Shown here: positions 46,016 to 54,429 of the stretch, piece by piece
Position numbering within the stretch: position 1 is the first letter of the stretch
Layout: every line of letters begins with the position of its first letter
Source: an uncultured Verrucomicrobia subdivision 3 bacterium
Lineage (GTDB): Bacteria > Verrucomicrobiota > Verrucomicrobiia > Limisphaerales > UBA11358
DNA length: 64,000 nucleotides
Direction: 5' to 3'
NCBI GenBank assembly: GCA_903850425.1
Contig: CAINLR010000106.1
Location: 1-64,000, forward strand
The notes under the pieces: model-generated
What the model was told of the DNA's origin: nothing
Database searches by the model: none
The model's input: the letters and a program-made list of their open reading frames with translations, nothing else
Program-made: the position numbers and the translations under genes

Positions 46016-46028
46016 CATCCGAAATTAA

Positions 46029-47090
46029 ATGAAATCGAAAAATGTCGCCATCGTTGGTGCGTCCGGTTACTCCGGCGAAGTGTTGGTCCAGTTGCTTTTG
46101 AACCATCCACACGCGGAACTGGTCGCGGTCACCTCGCGCCAAAATGCCGGGCAGCCGCTCGCGCAGGTTTTTCCAAAATTTGCCAGCCATCCCAAATCCA
46201 AGACCCTCCGCTTCACCGATCCAAACGTGGATGTTTTGTCCAAACAAACGGACGTGGTTTTTCTCGCGCTACCACACGGCGTCGCCGCCGAATTTGCCGT
46301 GCCGTTGCTGGCCGCCGGCTGCGTGGTCATTGACCTAAGCGCGGACTTCCGGCTCAAGAGCGCGGAGGTTTACAAAGAATTTTATGCCCACGACCATCCC
46401 GCGCCGGAGTTGTTGAAAAAATCCGTCTATGGCCTGCCGGAATTTTATCGGGAAGAAATCAAGAAATCTTTGCTCATCGCCTCGCCCGGTTGCTACCCGA
46501 CCAGCATTTTGCTGCCGACGCTGCCGCTGCTCAAGGCTGGCCTCATCAAGCCCGCCGGCATCATTGCCGATTCCATGAGCGGCGTCAGCGGGGCGGGCCG
46601 CAAAGCGGAGCTGGATTATTTGTTTGTGGAGTGCAACGAAAGCGTCCGCCCCTACGGCGTGCCGAAGCACCGGCACTTGTCCGAGATCGAGGAACAGCTT
46701 TCGTTCGCAGCGGGAACGCCGGTGACGATTCAGTTCACGCCGCATTTGATTCCGGTGAATCGCGGCATCCTCACGACGCTGTATCTTGCACCGAGCGAAC
46801 ATTTCAGCGCCGCAGCCGGTGCCGCCAAACTCGCGGAGAAAATTTCTGCGTGCTACCAGGCCGCTTATGCCAACGAGCCGTTCGTCCGCTTGCTCGAAGG
46901 CAAGGCGCTGCCTGACACAAAAAATGTCGTGGGCACGAACGTCTGCGAAATCGCGTGGCGGCTCGATCCGCGCACTGGCCGGCTCATCGTCATGAGCGCT
47001 GAAGATAATCTCGTCAAGGGCGCGAGCGGCCAGGCGGTGCAAAGCATGAACATTTTGTGCGGCTGGCCGGAAACATCTGGTTTGGTTTGA
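46029..47090 (+). CDS. argC: N-acetyl-gamma-glutamyl-phosphate reductase
   Basis: Third step of arginine synthesis (NADPH reduction of N-acetylglutamyl phosphate). 353 residues with the nucleotide loop VAIVGASGYSGEVLVQLLL, VVFLALPHGVAAEF, the catalytic Cys in IASPGCYPTSILLPTLPLL, and SGVSGAGRKAELDYLFVECN. The domain plan is that of the long ArgC type. argJ lies one gene downstream and argB is not in the window. A 59-base repeat shared with argJ lies just upstream. Confidence 0.96.
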   Translation: MKSKNVAIVGASGYSGEVLVQLLLNHPHAELVAVTSRQNAGQPLAQVFPKFASHPKSKTLRFTDPNVDVLSKQTDVVFLALPHGVAAEFAVPLLAAGCVVIDLSADFRLKSAEVYKEFYAHDHPAPELLKKSVYGLPEFYREEIKKSLLIASPGCYPTSILLPTLPLLKAGLIKPAGIIADSMSGVSGAGRKAELDYLFVECNESVRPYGVPKHRHLSEIEEQLSFAAGTPVTIQFTPHLIPVNRGILTTLYLAPSEHFSAAAGAAKLAEKISACYQAAYANEPFVRLLEGKALPDTKNVVGTNVCEIAWRLDPRTGRLIVMSAEDNLVKGASGQAVQSMNILCGWPETSGLV

Positions 47091-47099
47091 ATTTGATTC

Positions 47100-47159
47100 G
47101 TAGGAGACGACGTGAGGAGTCTCTAACTTAAAAATGAGTCTCGTTACCTCGTCTCCTAC
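47100..47159. repeat. Palindromic element covering the methyltransferase start codon
   Basis: Arms 47100-47123 (GTAGGAGACGACGTGAGGAG and four more) and 47136-47159 pair over 24 bases with about 4 mismatches. The 12-base loop contains the AT of the ATG at 47134, so the start sits at the hairpin's edge and the first nine residues (MSLVTSSPT) are encoded by the repeat. Confidence 0.8.
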
Positions 47160-47952
47160 AAAAGCCATAAAGTGGAATGCGGCTGACTACGCCGCGAATT
47201 CAACCGTGCAGCAAACCTGGGCGCGCGAACTCATTGCCAAACTCAAACTTCGCGGCCATGAACATATTCTGGATGTCGGCTGTGGCGACGGCAAAGTGAC
47301 GGCGGAACTTGCCCGCGCGTTGCCAAAGGGTTCAGTCACTGGCGTGGACGCGTCGTCGCCGATGATCGAGTTCGCGCAAAAACAATTCCCGCCAGCGAAG
47401 TTTCCGAATCTGCAATTTCACGTCCTGGATGCGCGAAAGCTCAAATCCGCGCGCCGGTTTGATTTTATCTTTTCCAACGCGGCCCTGCATTGGGTGGATG
47501 ATCACCAGGCCATTCTCAACGGCGCGGCGGCCGTGTTGAAACCAGGCGGTCGGCTGGTGGTTTCCTGCGGTGGCAAAGGCAATGCCCACGATGTTTTTCT
47601 TGCGTTGCGACCGGAGATGCGGTTGAAACACTGGCGCGAGTTTTTCCGCAAAATGCCGATGCCGTATTTTTTTTACGCGCCCGGTGATTACGAAAAATGG
47701 CTGCCGAAGTTTGGCTTCCAGATCAACCGACTGGAGCTGGCGCCGAAGGCTGCCACTTATGACGGGGCGGCAGGTTTCGCCACGTGGCTGCGCACAACGT
47801 GGATTCCCTACATCCAACGCGTGCCGGAAAATTTGCGCGAGGAATTTATTGCGGCGGTCACGCAGCGTTACGTCGTCAAACATCCGCCGGACAAATCCGG
47901 CCAGGTTCATGTCCGCATGGTGCGGCTGGAAATTGATGCGGTGAAGATTTAA
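47134..47952 (+). CDS. Class I SAM-dependent methyltransferase
   Basis: A 272-residue methyltransferase of type 11. HILDVGCGDGKVTAELARAL is SAM motif I near residue 45, VTGVDASSPMIEFAQKQF follows, FDFIFSNAALHWVDDHQAIL is the motif IV region, and LKPGGRLVVSCGGKGN motif VI. It resembles trans-aconitate 2-methyltransferase and related small-molecule enzymes; the substrate is not readable. It is inserted between argC and argJ. The first residues derive from a palindromic repeat and there is no Shine-Dalgarno, so expression may be low or the start recent. Confidence 0.83.
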   Translation: MSLVTSSPTKAIKWNAADYAANSTVQQTWARELIAKLKLRGHEHILDVGCGDGKVTAELARALPKGSVTGVDASSPMIEFAQKQFPPAKFPNLQFHVLDARKLKSARRFDFIFSNAALHWVDDHQAILNGAAAVLKPGGRLVVSCGGKGNAHDVFLALRPEMRLKHWREFFRKMPMPYFFYAPGDYEKWLPKFGFQINRLELAPKAATYDGAAGFATWLRTTWIPYIQRVPENLREEFIAAVTQRYVVKHPPDKSGQVHVRMVRLEIDAVKI

Positions 47953-47961
47953 TAACCAAGA

Positions 47962-48020
47962 AACCAAGCAACGAAGATCGGAAAAAACTTTGTTCCTTGG
48001 TTTCTTTGTTGTTCAATTTT
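47962..48020. repeat. 59-base leader repeat, copy before argJ
   Basis: Second copy of the repeat at 45957-46015 (6 mismatches), ending GTTGTTCAATTTT 5 bases before the argJ ATG at 48026. It also has a rough internal complementarity (ACCAAGAAACCAAGCAACGA with the GTTCCTTGGTTTCTTTGTTG half). Confidence 0.8.
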
Positions 48021-48025
48021 TGAAA

Positions 48026-49360
48026 ATGAAAATGCAGTTCAAAGAAATCACTGGTTCCATCGTCGCGCCCCAAGGCTTTCTCGCCAGCGGCGTTTTTTGC
48101 GACATCAAAAAACTCGGCACGGGCAAAGGTTCCAACAAGGGTCCGAAGCGCGATCTCGCGCTCATCGTCTCCGAGACGCCGGCGACCGTTGCGGGCATGT
48201 TCACGACCAACCAAGTCTGCGCCGCGCCGGTGAAAGTGTGCGTCGAGCGGATGAAAAAGCGCCTGGCCCAAGTCGTGGTCGTTAATTCCGGCAATGCCAA
48301 CGCCTGCACCGGCCAACAGGGCATGGCCGATGCGCGGGAAATGGTTTCGTTCACCGAACGCACCTTGGCATTGTCGGCGGGGCGCGCGTTGGTTGGTTCA
48401 ACCGGACGCATTGGCGTGACGATGCCGATGGACAATATCCGCGCCGGCATTCTCGCAGCGGCGATGGAATTGGGCGGCACGCCAACGCACGCCGACCAGG
48501 CGGCCGAGGCGATCATGACGAGCGATTCGCGTTCGAAGCAGATCGCGATTGCATTCAAGCTCGGCGGCCAGACGGTGCGTATCGGCGGCATCTGCAAAGG
48601 CGCGGGGATGATCCAGCCCGGCATGAGTGCGACCGGCGCACGTCCCGCCGCGCTGCCGCAGGGTGGATTGCACGCGACGATGCTGTGCTTCATCACGACC
48701 GATGCGGCGATTGACGCAGCGGTGTTGCAAGCCGCGCTGAACGAAGCTGTCGCACACAGCTTCAATCGCATCACCGTGGACGGCGACATGAGCACGAACG
48801 ACACGGTGCTCGTGCTGGCGAACGGACTCGCTGGCAATGAAAAATTAAAAAATAAAAATTCAAAACTAAAAACTTTTCAAGCCGCCTTGAATCACGTCTG
48901 CCTTGAACTCGCCAAGAAAATTGTGCGCGATGGCGAAGGCGTTCACCGGGTCGTAACCGTGCGGGTGACTGGTGCGAGGACGATTCAGGATGCCGATGCC
49001 GCCGCGCGCGCGGTGGCGAACAGCGCGCTGGTGAAAACGAGCTGGCACGGCGGCGACCCGAACTGGGGCCGCATTATTGACGCCCTTGGCTACTCGCCCG
49101 CAACCGTGATGGAGGAGAAAATTGACATCGGCTACGCCGCGAATGGTTCGAAGAAAATTCTCTGGAGCCTCAAGCGTGGTCAACCGACGAAGGCGACGTT
49201 CAAGGAATTGTGCGCCGCCGTCGCGCCGAAAGAATTTGAACTGCACATCAACCTGAATCTCGGCCAGGCGGACGCCGTGATGTATGCCGCTGATTTGACC
49301 GAAGCCTACGTGGACTACAACAAAGGCGACGTGACCGACCCGACCACACTTGGCGGTTGA
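48026..49360 (+). CDS. argJ: Bifunctional glutamate N-acetyltransferase / ornithine acetyltransferase
   Basis: Transfers acetyl from N-acetylornithine to glutamate. About 444 residues. The self-cleavage region HATMLCFITTDAAID near residue 214 keeps the nucleophilic Thr of ATML. Other landmarks are VVNSGNANACTGQQGMADAR, STGRIGVTMPMDNI, ICKGAGMIQPGMSATG and VKTSWHGGDPNWGRIIDALG. Starts at 48026 or 48032; the frame to 47990 runs through a repeat. An AT-rich stretch (48838-48868) encodes KLKNKNSKLK just before the helix FQAALNHVCLELAKKI, resembling the AT-rich repeat of the liv operon taken into the gene. Confidence 0.95.
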   Translation: MKMQFKEITGSIVAPQGFLASGVFCDIKKLGTGKGSNKGPKRDLALIVSETPATVAGMFTTNQVCAAPVKVCVERMKKRLAQVVVVNSGNANACTGQQGMADAREMVSFTERTLALSAGRALVGSTGRIGVTMPMDNIRAGILAAAMELGGTPTHADQAAEAIMTSDSRSKQIAIAFKLGGQTVRIGGICKGAGMIQPGMSATGARPAALPQGGLHATMLCFITTDAAIDAAVLQAALNEAVAHSFNRITVDGDMSTNDTVLVLANGLAGNEKLKNKNSKLKTFQAALNHVCLELAKKIVRDGEGVHRVVTVRVTGARTIQDADAAARAVANSALVKTSWHGGDPNWGRIIDALGYSPATVMEEKIDIGYAANGSKKILWSLKRGQPTKATFKELCAAVAPKEFELHINLNLGQADAVMYAADLTEAYVDYNKGDVTDPTTLGG

Positions 49361-49391
49361 CATTTTTCGTTCGTGATTCAAATGCGTCACG

Positions 49392-49619
49392 CTGAAGACA
49401 GCAACCGTCCGCGAATTGCGCAACGCCTTTGCCCGGCTTCCCAAGTGGCTGGACAAGGGCAAGACCATTGAAATCATCAAACGCGGCAAGCATGTGGCCG
49501 ACCTCGTGCCCAAGGCCGGCGGCAAGCGCAAGGGCCGGCTCGGCTGCACGCCCAGTCCGTATCCCATTCCGGCGGACATTGACGACCCGGTGGAGGTCCA
49601 ATGGGAGGCGATGCTGTGA
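49392..49619 (+). pseudogene. Phd/YefM-type antitoxin, start codon apparently lost
   Basis: The frame from 49392 reads KTATVRELRNAFARLPKWLD then KGKTIEIIKRGKHVADLVPK, the N-terminal DNA-binding fold of Phd-type antitoxins, with a C-terminal toxin-binding tail (CTPSPYPIPADIDDPVEVQW). The codon at the expected start is CTG; the nearest usable start is a TTG at 49416, which would remove the first strand and part of helix 1. An ATG at 49382 is out of frame. Its TGA overlaps the GTG of a PIN-toxin remnant. About 75 codons. Confidence 0.7.
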
Positions 49620-49669
49620 GGTATCTGCTCGATAGCAGCGAGGCCGACTTCGTTCATCAGTTTCCATGA
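49616..49669 (+). pseudogene. PIN-domain toxin remnant
   Basis: GTG at 49616 overlaps the antitoxin stop as GTGA, the normal coupling for such pairs. It encodes RYLLDSSEA, the usual first strand of a PIN RNase with its catalytic Asp, but the next residues (DFVHQFP) do not match and a TGA ends it at codon 18. The toxin body has been deleted. Confidence 0.6.
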
Positions 49670-49737
49670 AGCCCGTCGTCACCAGAATGTAACATCCTTG
49701 CCACCAGACTGTCGCCCGCCAGTGGTTTAGTCTGGGT

Positions 49738-49992
49738 GTGCAAACCTGCCGACATTTTCGCAACCAGTTGCCGCGCGAGCTGGCCGACGAACTCCGCGAC
49801 GCCGACCCGGCACCTTGCACCGTGTGTGATGCCATGCCCCACCGCAAACGGCTGCTGGCCGGTTCGGGCCCAAACCGCACTCAGCGCTTGGCCGTGGTGT
49901 CCACCGCTCCGGCGGTCGCGGAGCCGCACTGGTTGAACGGCCTGCTCACCTTTCTGCGCCGGCAGCGGATATCGCCTCTCCGGGAAGGGTGA
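49738..49992 (+). CDS. Small hypothetical protein, doubtful
   Basis: The region 49670-50023 has one weak candidate, an 84-residue frame from a GTG (MQTCRHFRNQLPRELADELR, then a CTVCDAMPH pair of cysteines). It has no ribosome site, no recognised domain and an open frame on the other strand. It may be no gene. Nothing else is visible in this stretch. Confidence 0.25.
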   Translation: MQTCRHFRNQLPRELADELRDADPAPCTVCDAMPHRKRLLAGSGPNRTQRLAVVSTAPAVAEPHWLNGLLTFLRRQRISPLREG

Positions 49993-50023
49993 CAAATACC
50001 CAGGGCGGCGCTAGACTCGCGGC

Positions 50024-51037
50024 ATGAAGCACCTTTTGTTGGCGCGCCTCAGCGTGCGGCTGGGCGTGGTGACCATCGGCATGTTATTGGCGGTGGGCCG
50101 GGCGCACGCGGCCGATTCAACAGAAGCCACGCAACGTTCCGGCAATCCCATTTTCCCCGGTTGGTATGCCGACCCGGAGGCGAAGGTCTTTGGCAAAGCG
50201 TTCTGGATTTATCCCACCACCTCCGCGCGTTATGAGGAGCAGACTTTTCTGGATGCCTTTTCCTCACCGGACCTCGTGCATTGGATCAAGCATAGCCGCG
50301 TGCTCGACACCAACGCGGTGACTTGGGCGCACCGCGCCATGTGGGCACCGGCGGTCGCGGAAAAAGACGGCCGCTATTTTCTGTTCTTCGGTGCGAACGA
50401 CATCCAGAACGACCAGCAACTCGGCGGCATCGGCGTGGCCGTGGCGGATAAACCGGAAGGCCCGTTCCAGGACTATCTCGGCCAACCCTTGGTTGACCGT
50501 TTCCACAACGGCGCGCAGCCGATTGATCAGTTTGTTTTTCACGACACCGACGGCCAATACTACCTGATTTACGGCGGCTGGCGGCACTGCAACATCTGCC
50601 GGCTGAAGAATGATTTTCGCGGCTTCGCGCCGTTTGCGGACGGCACAACGTTTAAGGAAATCACGCCGGCAGGTTATGTCGAAGGCTCGGTGATGTTCCG
50701 GCGCGGGGCGAAATATTATTTCATGTGGTCGGAAGGCGGCTGGACCGGGCCGAATTATTCAGTGGCTTACGCGATGGCCGACGCGCCGACCGGCCCGTTC
50801 CAGCGCATCGGGAAAATCTTGCAGCAGGATCCGAAAGTCGCCACCGGGGCCGGTCATCATTCGGTGATTCAACTACCGGGCCAGGATGTTTACTACATTG
50901 TCTATCATCGCCGGCCGCTCGGCGACACCGACGGCAACCACCGCGTGACGTGCATTGACCGCATGGAATTTGACGAACAAGGCTTCATCAAACCGGTGAA
51001 GATTACTTTTGAAGGTGTGGCTCCGGTTTCACTTTGA
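50024..51037 (+). CDS. Secreted GH43-like glycosidase
   Basis: A 337-residue protein with a signal peptide (LGVVTIGMLLAVGRAHAADS) and a five-bladed propeller. The three GH43 carboxylates are in place: Asp in PGWYADPEAKVFG near residue 49, Asp in QPIDQFVFHDTDG near 167, Glu in GYVEGSVMFRRGAKYYFMWS near 220. GH43 enzymes act on arabinans and xylans; the exact bond is unknown here. It precedes the toxin-like protein but shares no clear operon signal with it. Confidence 0.9.
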   Translation: MKHLLLARLSVRLGVVTIGMLLAVGRAHAADSTEATQRSGNPIFPGWYADPEAKVFGKAFWIYPTTSARYEEQTFLDAFSSPDLVHWIKHSRVLDTNAVTWAHRAMWAPAVAEKDGRYFLFFGANDIQNDQQLGGIGVAVADKPEGPFQDYLGQPLVDRFHNGAQPIDQFVFHDTDGQYYLIYGGWRHCNICRLKNDFRGFAPFADGTTFKEITPAGYVEGSVMFRRGAKYYFMWSEGGWTGPNYSVAYAMADAPTGPFQRIGKILQQDPKVATGAGHHSVIQLPGQDVYYIVYHRRPLGDTDGNHRVTCIDRMEFDEQGFIKPVKITFEGVAPVSL

Positions 51038-51098
51038 GCGGTGGCGCGTTGCCCTTTGAACTCGCGTTCGCGGCCACTTTCATTTCCAATCATGGCTT

Positions 51099-51806
51099 AT
51101 GCGCCGGATTATTTTCAGTTTGCTTTTTGCCGTGGGCCTGTCGTCGGCCTTTGGCGTTGAACTGGTCGGCACGCCTGCGATTGCAGCCACGGCCACGAAT
51201 GCCGTGGTGCATTGGGTCACGGATGTGGCCGCCGGCACGCGGGTGCAAATGTCACCGGCGGCAACAATTCTGGCGGATAAAACTCCCCGCCCGCAGCACA
51301 CCGCCACCCTCACCGGGCTGCAGCCGGGCGTGACCTACACGATTGTGCTCGGCACCGCGCGCGTGCCGCTGGCGACGAATCAATTCACCACCGCCGGAAC
51401 CACCACGGCCAGCCCGCCGGTGAACGCCAGGCAAGCGTCCACGACCAAAGCAAACTCGCCGCCAAAAAAACCGGTCGCAGCGAAACCCGCGCCGCCACCG
51501 ACGCGGAAAATCTGGGCCAACCTGCCGGCGCTGCCGGATCATTTCGCGCGGCACGGCGGCGATTTCCACGCGCAGGACGAGGATGATTATGCGCGGCAGT
51601 CCTGGGAATTTCTCCAACGCGCCAAGGCCGACGGCCTGCCGGCCAAGGTGGATGAGGAAGCGGTCTTGCGTGTGTTTGATCCGAAAAGCGGCACCTTCGC
51701 TGCCTATAACCGCGACGGCACGACAAAGACATTTTTCAAACCGGGCGGACACGATTATTTTGACCGGCAACCGGGCCGCGCGGTGAATCTCAAAACGTGG
51801 AAGTGA
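51099..51806 (+). CDS. Secreted protein with Fn3-like domain and C-terminal RNase-toxin-like domain
   Basis: A 235-residue protein: Sec signal (1-19, IIFSLLFAVGLSSAFG), an Fn3-like domain (~21-98; ATATNAVVHWVTDVAAGTRV, LTGLQPGVTYTIVLGTA), a Pro/Ala/Lys linker (~100-137), then a compact C-terminal domain (~140-225). That domain carries LPDHFARHGGDFHAQDEDDY, RVFDPKSGTFAAYNRDGT and TKTFFKPGGHDYF. The pattern HFxxHGxxF...Y...DPxxGxF...G...TxFxP is that of a toxin domain at the ends of polymorphic and CDI-type toxins, thought to be BECR-fold RNases; His148, His152, Arg191 and Thr211 are candidate active residues. One base separates it from a CPCC-type gene that may encode its immunity. A housekeeping role is possible. 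Confidence 0.6.
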   Translation: MRRIIFSLLFAVGLSSAFGVELVGTPAIAATATNAVVHWVTDVAAGTRVQMSPAATILADKTPRPQHTATLTGLQPGVTYTIVLGTARVPLATNQFTTAGTTTASPPVNARQASTTKANSPPKKPVAAKPAPPPTRKIWANLPALPDHFARHGGDFHAQDEDDYARQSWEFLQRAKADGLPAKVDEEAVLRVFDPKSGTFAAYNRDGTTKTFFKPGGHDYFDRQPGRAVNLKTWK

Positions 51807-51807
51807 T

Positions 51808-52101
51808 ATGAAGCACCTTTGCCCCGTCTGCTATTATCCCCAGCTCACCGAACCGCCGCGCAGCCCCAACGGGGGCGGTTCCTATGAGATTTGTCCCAGC
51901 TGCGGTTTCCAGTTTGGGGTGAGCGATGACGCCGGCGGCTTCACTTACGCCCGGTGGCGCATGGCTTGGAAAAAGGGCGGCGCAAAGTGGTCGAGCCGGC
52001 AACCACCGCCAGCCCATTGGAATGGTAACAACCAGCTTGGAAGAACACCGGACAAAAAAGGCGGCACCGCACCGGCATCAGCAGGTGAAACCGCAAGCTA
52101 A
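51808..52101 (+). CDS. CPCC-type cysteine-rich protein, possible immunity partner
   Basis: A 97-residue cytosolic protein. MKHLCPVCYYPQLTEPPRSP and YEICPSCGFQFGVSDD hold two CxxC pairs (Cys5, 8, 29, 32), a likely zinc site, followed by FTYARWRMAWKKGGAKW. This is the Cys_rich_CPCC plan; relatives often sit next to toxin genes. It starts 1 base after the toxin-like gene's stop, so the two are surely cotranscribed. The last ~30 residues are low-complexity. The gap 52102-52210 shows no gene. Confidence 0.68.
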   Translation: MKHLCPVCYYPQLTEPPRSPNGGGSYEICPSCGFQFGVSDDAGGFTYARWRMAWKKGGAKWSSRQPPPAHWNGNNQLGRTPDKKGGTAPASAGETAS

Positions 52102-52210
52102 ACGGCCCGCCGTGCCAAGGGGAATGACCCTGATCATTGCTTCCGTGGAGTGGACCAGGTTGGGGCATGCGGGCTGCGCGAATTTATTTTCCCGCAGCAC
52201 GTTTCAAGAT

Positions 52211-52711
52211 TCATAAGTCATACAATCCGCTGTCGTGCGTGTAATCGCCACCGCCCGTGCCGCCTTCCTTGTCGCCCATGAAATCGCCGAGCACGTCGCC
52301 CATGTCGGCCTCGATCTTCTCCGGGTCTTCGCCGGCTTCGAGGCGCTTGATGGCCACGTCAAATTCCTTCGGCATGGAGCCGGCCGGCATGATGTCCTTC
52401 ATCTTCCGCATCATGTGCGCCATGTGCTTGGGATTGTTCTCATCCAGATGCTCCATGTCGCGTTCCATCTCGGCCATCGCGCGCGCCATGCGCGGGTCGT
52501 CCAAATCCGGCATGGGCGGTTCGCCGCCGGCGGATTCGTCTTTGGCCGGATTCTCTTTCAAACCCTTGGTCATGGCGAAGCGGCTGACCTGCTTGGCGAG
52601 TTTTTTCTGGCCGCACTGGGGGCAGGCCGGCGCGTGGCCAGGATTCACGCGCTTGGCGAGGAAGCTGAAAATCTTCCGACATTTGGGACAGGCAAATTCG
52701 TAAATCGGCAT
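52211..52711 (-). CDS. FmdB-family zinc-ribbon protein with acidic Met-rich tail
   Basis: 166 residues. The N-terminal zinc ribbon MPIYEFACPKCRKIFSFLAK with CPQCGQKKLAK is the FmdB regulatory-protein fold. After about residue 65 comes an acidic helical part (PRMARAMAEMERDMEHLDEN, HMAHMMRKMKDIMPAGSMPK) ending DFMGDKEGGTGGGDYTHDSG. The role of these small proteins is unknown. It follows guaA on the same strand by 45 bases, with a short TTTACGATTTACGATTTACA triplet repeat between. Confidence 0.8.
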   Translation of the reverse strand: MPIYEFACPKCRKIFSFLAKRVNPGHAPACPQCGQKKLAKQVSRFAMTKGLKENPAKDESAGGEPPMPDLDDPRMARAMAEMERDMEHLDENNPKHMAHMMRKMKDIMPAGSMPKEFDVAIKRLEAGEDPEKIEADMGDVLGDFMGDKEGGTGGGDYTHDSGLYDL

Positions 52712-52756
52712 AACGGGATTTACGATTTACGATTTACATTGGTCGCGCCAGTAAAA

Positions 52757-54298
52757 TCACTCCCACTCAATCGTCCCCGGCGGCTTGCTGGTGATGTCGA
52801 GGACGCAGCGGTTCACGCCTTTCACCTCGTTGATGATGCGGCTCGCCAGTTTCTCCAACAGGTCGTAGGGTAGCTTCACCCAGTCGGCGGTCATGCCATC
52901 CTGCGATTCCACGGCGCGGATGGCGATGGTGTAGTCGTAGGTTCGCTCGTCGCCCATCACGCCAACGCTGCGCACGGGCAGCAACACGGCGAAGCTCTGC
53001 CAGATCTTGTAATAAAGTCCGCTGGCCTTCATCTCCTCCACCACGATGGCGTCGGCGTTGCGCAAAATGTCGCAGCGCGAGGGCGTGACTTCGCCGAGGA
53101 TGCGCACGGCAAGGCCGGGTCCGGGGAACGGCTGGCGCCAGACGATTTCTTTCGGCAATCCGAGTTCGACGCCGAGCTGACGGACTTCGTCTTTGAACAG
53201 ACATTTCAGCGGTTCGACCAATTGAAACTTCATGTTCTTGGGCAAGCCGCCGACATTGTGATGGCTCTTGATGAGCGCGGCCGGATTGCCGCCGATCGGC
53301 ACGGATTCGATGACGTCGGGATACAGCGTGCCTTGCGCGAGGAACTTCGCCTTGCCGGCGCGCTTGGTCGCGGCTTGAAACACTTCGATGAAGGTCTTGC
53401 CAATGATCTTGCGCTTGCGTTCGGGATCAGTGACGCCCTTCAATCGGTCGAGAAACAGCTTGCTGGAATTTTCATATTGCAGCTTCAGTTTGAAATTGCG
53501 GCCAAAAACTTCCTGCACCACTTCGGCCTCCTTGGCGCGCAGCAGGCCGTTGTTGACGAAGATGCAGGTGAGCTGATTGCCGATGGCCTTGTGCAGCAGT
53601 GCCGCCGCGACGCTGGAATCCACGCCGCCGCTCAGGCCGAGAATGACTTCGTCTTTGCCGACCTGCGCGCGAATTTCTTCCACGGCCTGATCAACGTAGT
53701 TCCGCATCGTCCAGCTTTTACCGCAGCCACAGACCTGGTGAACGAAGTTGAAAATGATTTCCTTGCCGCGCGGCGTGTGGACGACTTCGGGATGGAATTG
53801 CAGGCCGAAAAATTTCCGGGCGCGGTCTTCGATGGCGGCGAATTCGGAATTTTCCGTCACGGCAACGGACTTGAAGCCGTCGGGCAACTTCGTGAGCTTG
53901 TCGCCGTGCGAATTCCAGACCTGCAATGATTTCGGCAGCTTGGCGAAGAGCGCGCACGAAGCGTCCTTCACCGTGAGGGTGCCTTTGCCGTATTCGCGCT
54001 TGAGGCCTTTCTCGACCTTGCCGCTGTTGAATTGCGCGAGCAGTTGCACGCCGAAGCAGATGCCGAGAATTGGCACACCCAGGTTGAAGATGGCTTTATC
54101 CGGCAGCGGCGCATCCTGGGCATAAACGCTGGACGGGCCACCGGACAGGATGATGCCGCTGGGTTTGAGCGCAGCGATTTCCACGGCGGGCGTGTCGTAG
54201 CGAAGAATAGTAGAATAGACGCTGCCCTCGCGGACGCGCCGGGCGATGACCTGCGTGTATTGCGAGCCGAAATCGAGGATGACGATGGTTTCGATCAT
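52757..54298 (-). CDS. guaA: GMP synthase (glutamine-hydrolysing)
   Basis: 513 residues, normal length. N-terminal class I amidotransferase: [19 protein letters not shown], nucleophile Cys in [13 protein letters not shown], His and Glu in [12 protein letters not shown]. The ATP-pyrophosphatase P-loop is [20 protein letters not shown], and the C-terminal dimerisation end is [13 protein letters not shown]. It aminates XMP to GMP. The amidotransferase site has CFG for the more usual CYG, a common variant. Confidence 0.97.
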   Translation of the reverse strand: MIETIVILDFGSQYTQVIARRVREGSVYSTILRYDTPAVEIAALKPSGIILSGGPSSVYAQDAPLPDKAIFNLGVPILGICFGVQLLAQFNSGKVEKGLKREYGKGTLTVKDASCALFAKLPKSLQVWNSHGDKLTKLPDGFKSVAVTENSEFAAIEDRARKFFGLQFHPEVVHTPRGKEIIFNFVHQVCGCGKSWTMRNYVDQAVEEIRAQVGKDEVILGLSGGVDSSVAAALLHKAIGNQLTCIFVNNGLLRAKEAEVVQEVFGRNFKLKLQYENSSKLFLDRLKGVTDPERKRKIIGKTFIEVFQAATKRAGKAKFLAQGTLYPDVIESVPIGGNPAALIKSHHNVGGLPKNMKFQLVEPLKCLFKDEVRQLGVELGLPKEIVWRQPFPGPGLAVRILGEVTPSRCDILRNADAIVVEEMKASGLYYKIWQSFAVLLPVRSVGVMGDERTYDYTIAIRAVESQDGMTADWVKLPYDLLEKLASRIINEVKGVNRCVLDITSKPPGTIEWE

Positions 54299-54429
54299 GA
54301 AATAAGTAAAAAATTCGCCAAGATTTTCAGCGCGGGCCGGAAGTTTTGCGAGCGAAAAATGTTTTTATCCGGGCGGGACTTGGGTGCAGCCCAACCGCAG
54401 AAACCATGACCAACGAAGCCGCGCGGGCG

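Noticed and set aside
45957-48020. ArgR operator before argC and argJ
   Set aside because: The shared 59-base sequence lacks the AT-rich ARG-box pattern and its 3' half recurs before the Hsp70 gene, so it is not arginine-specific.
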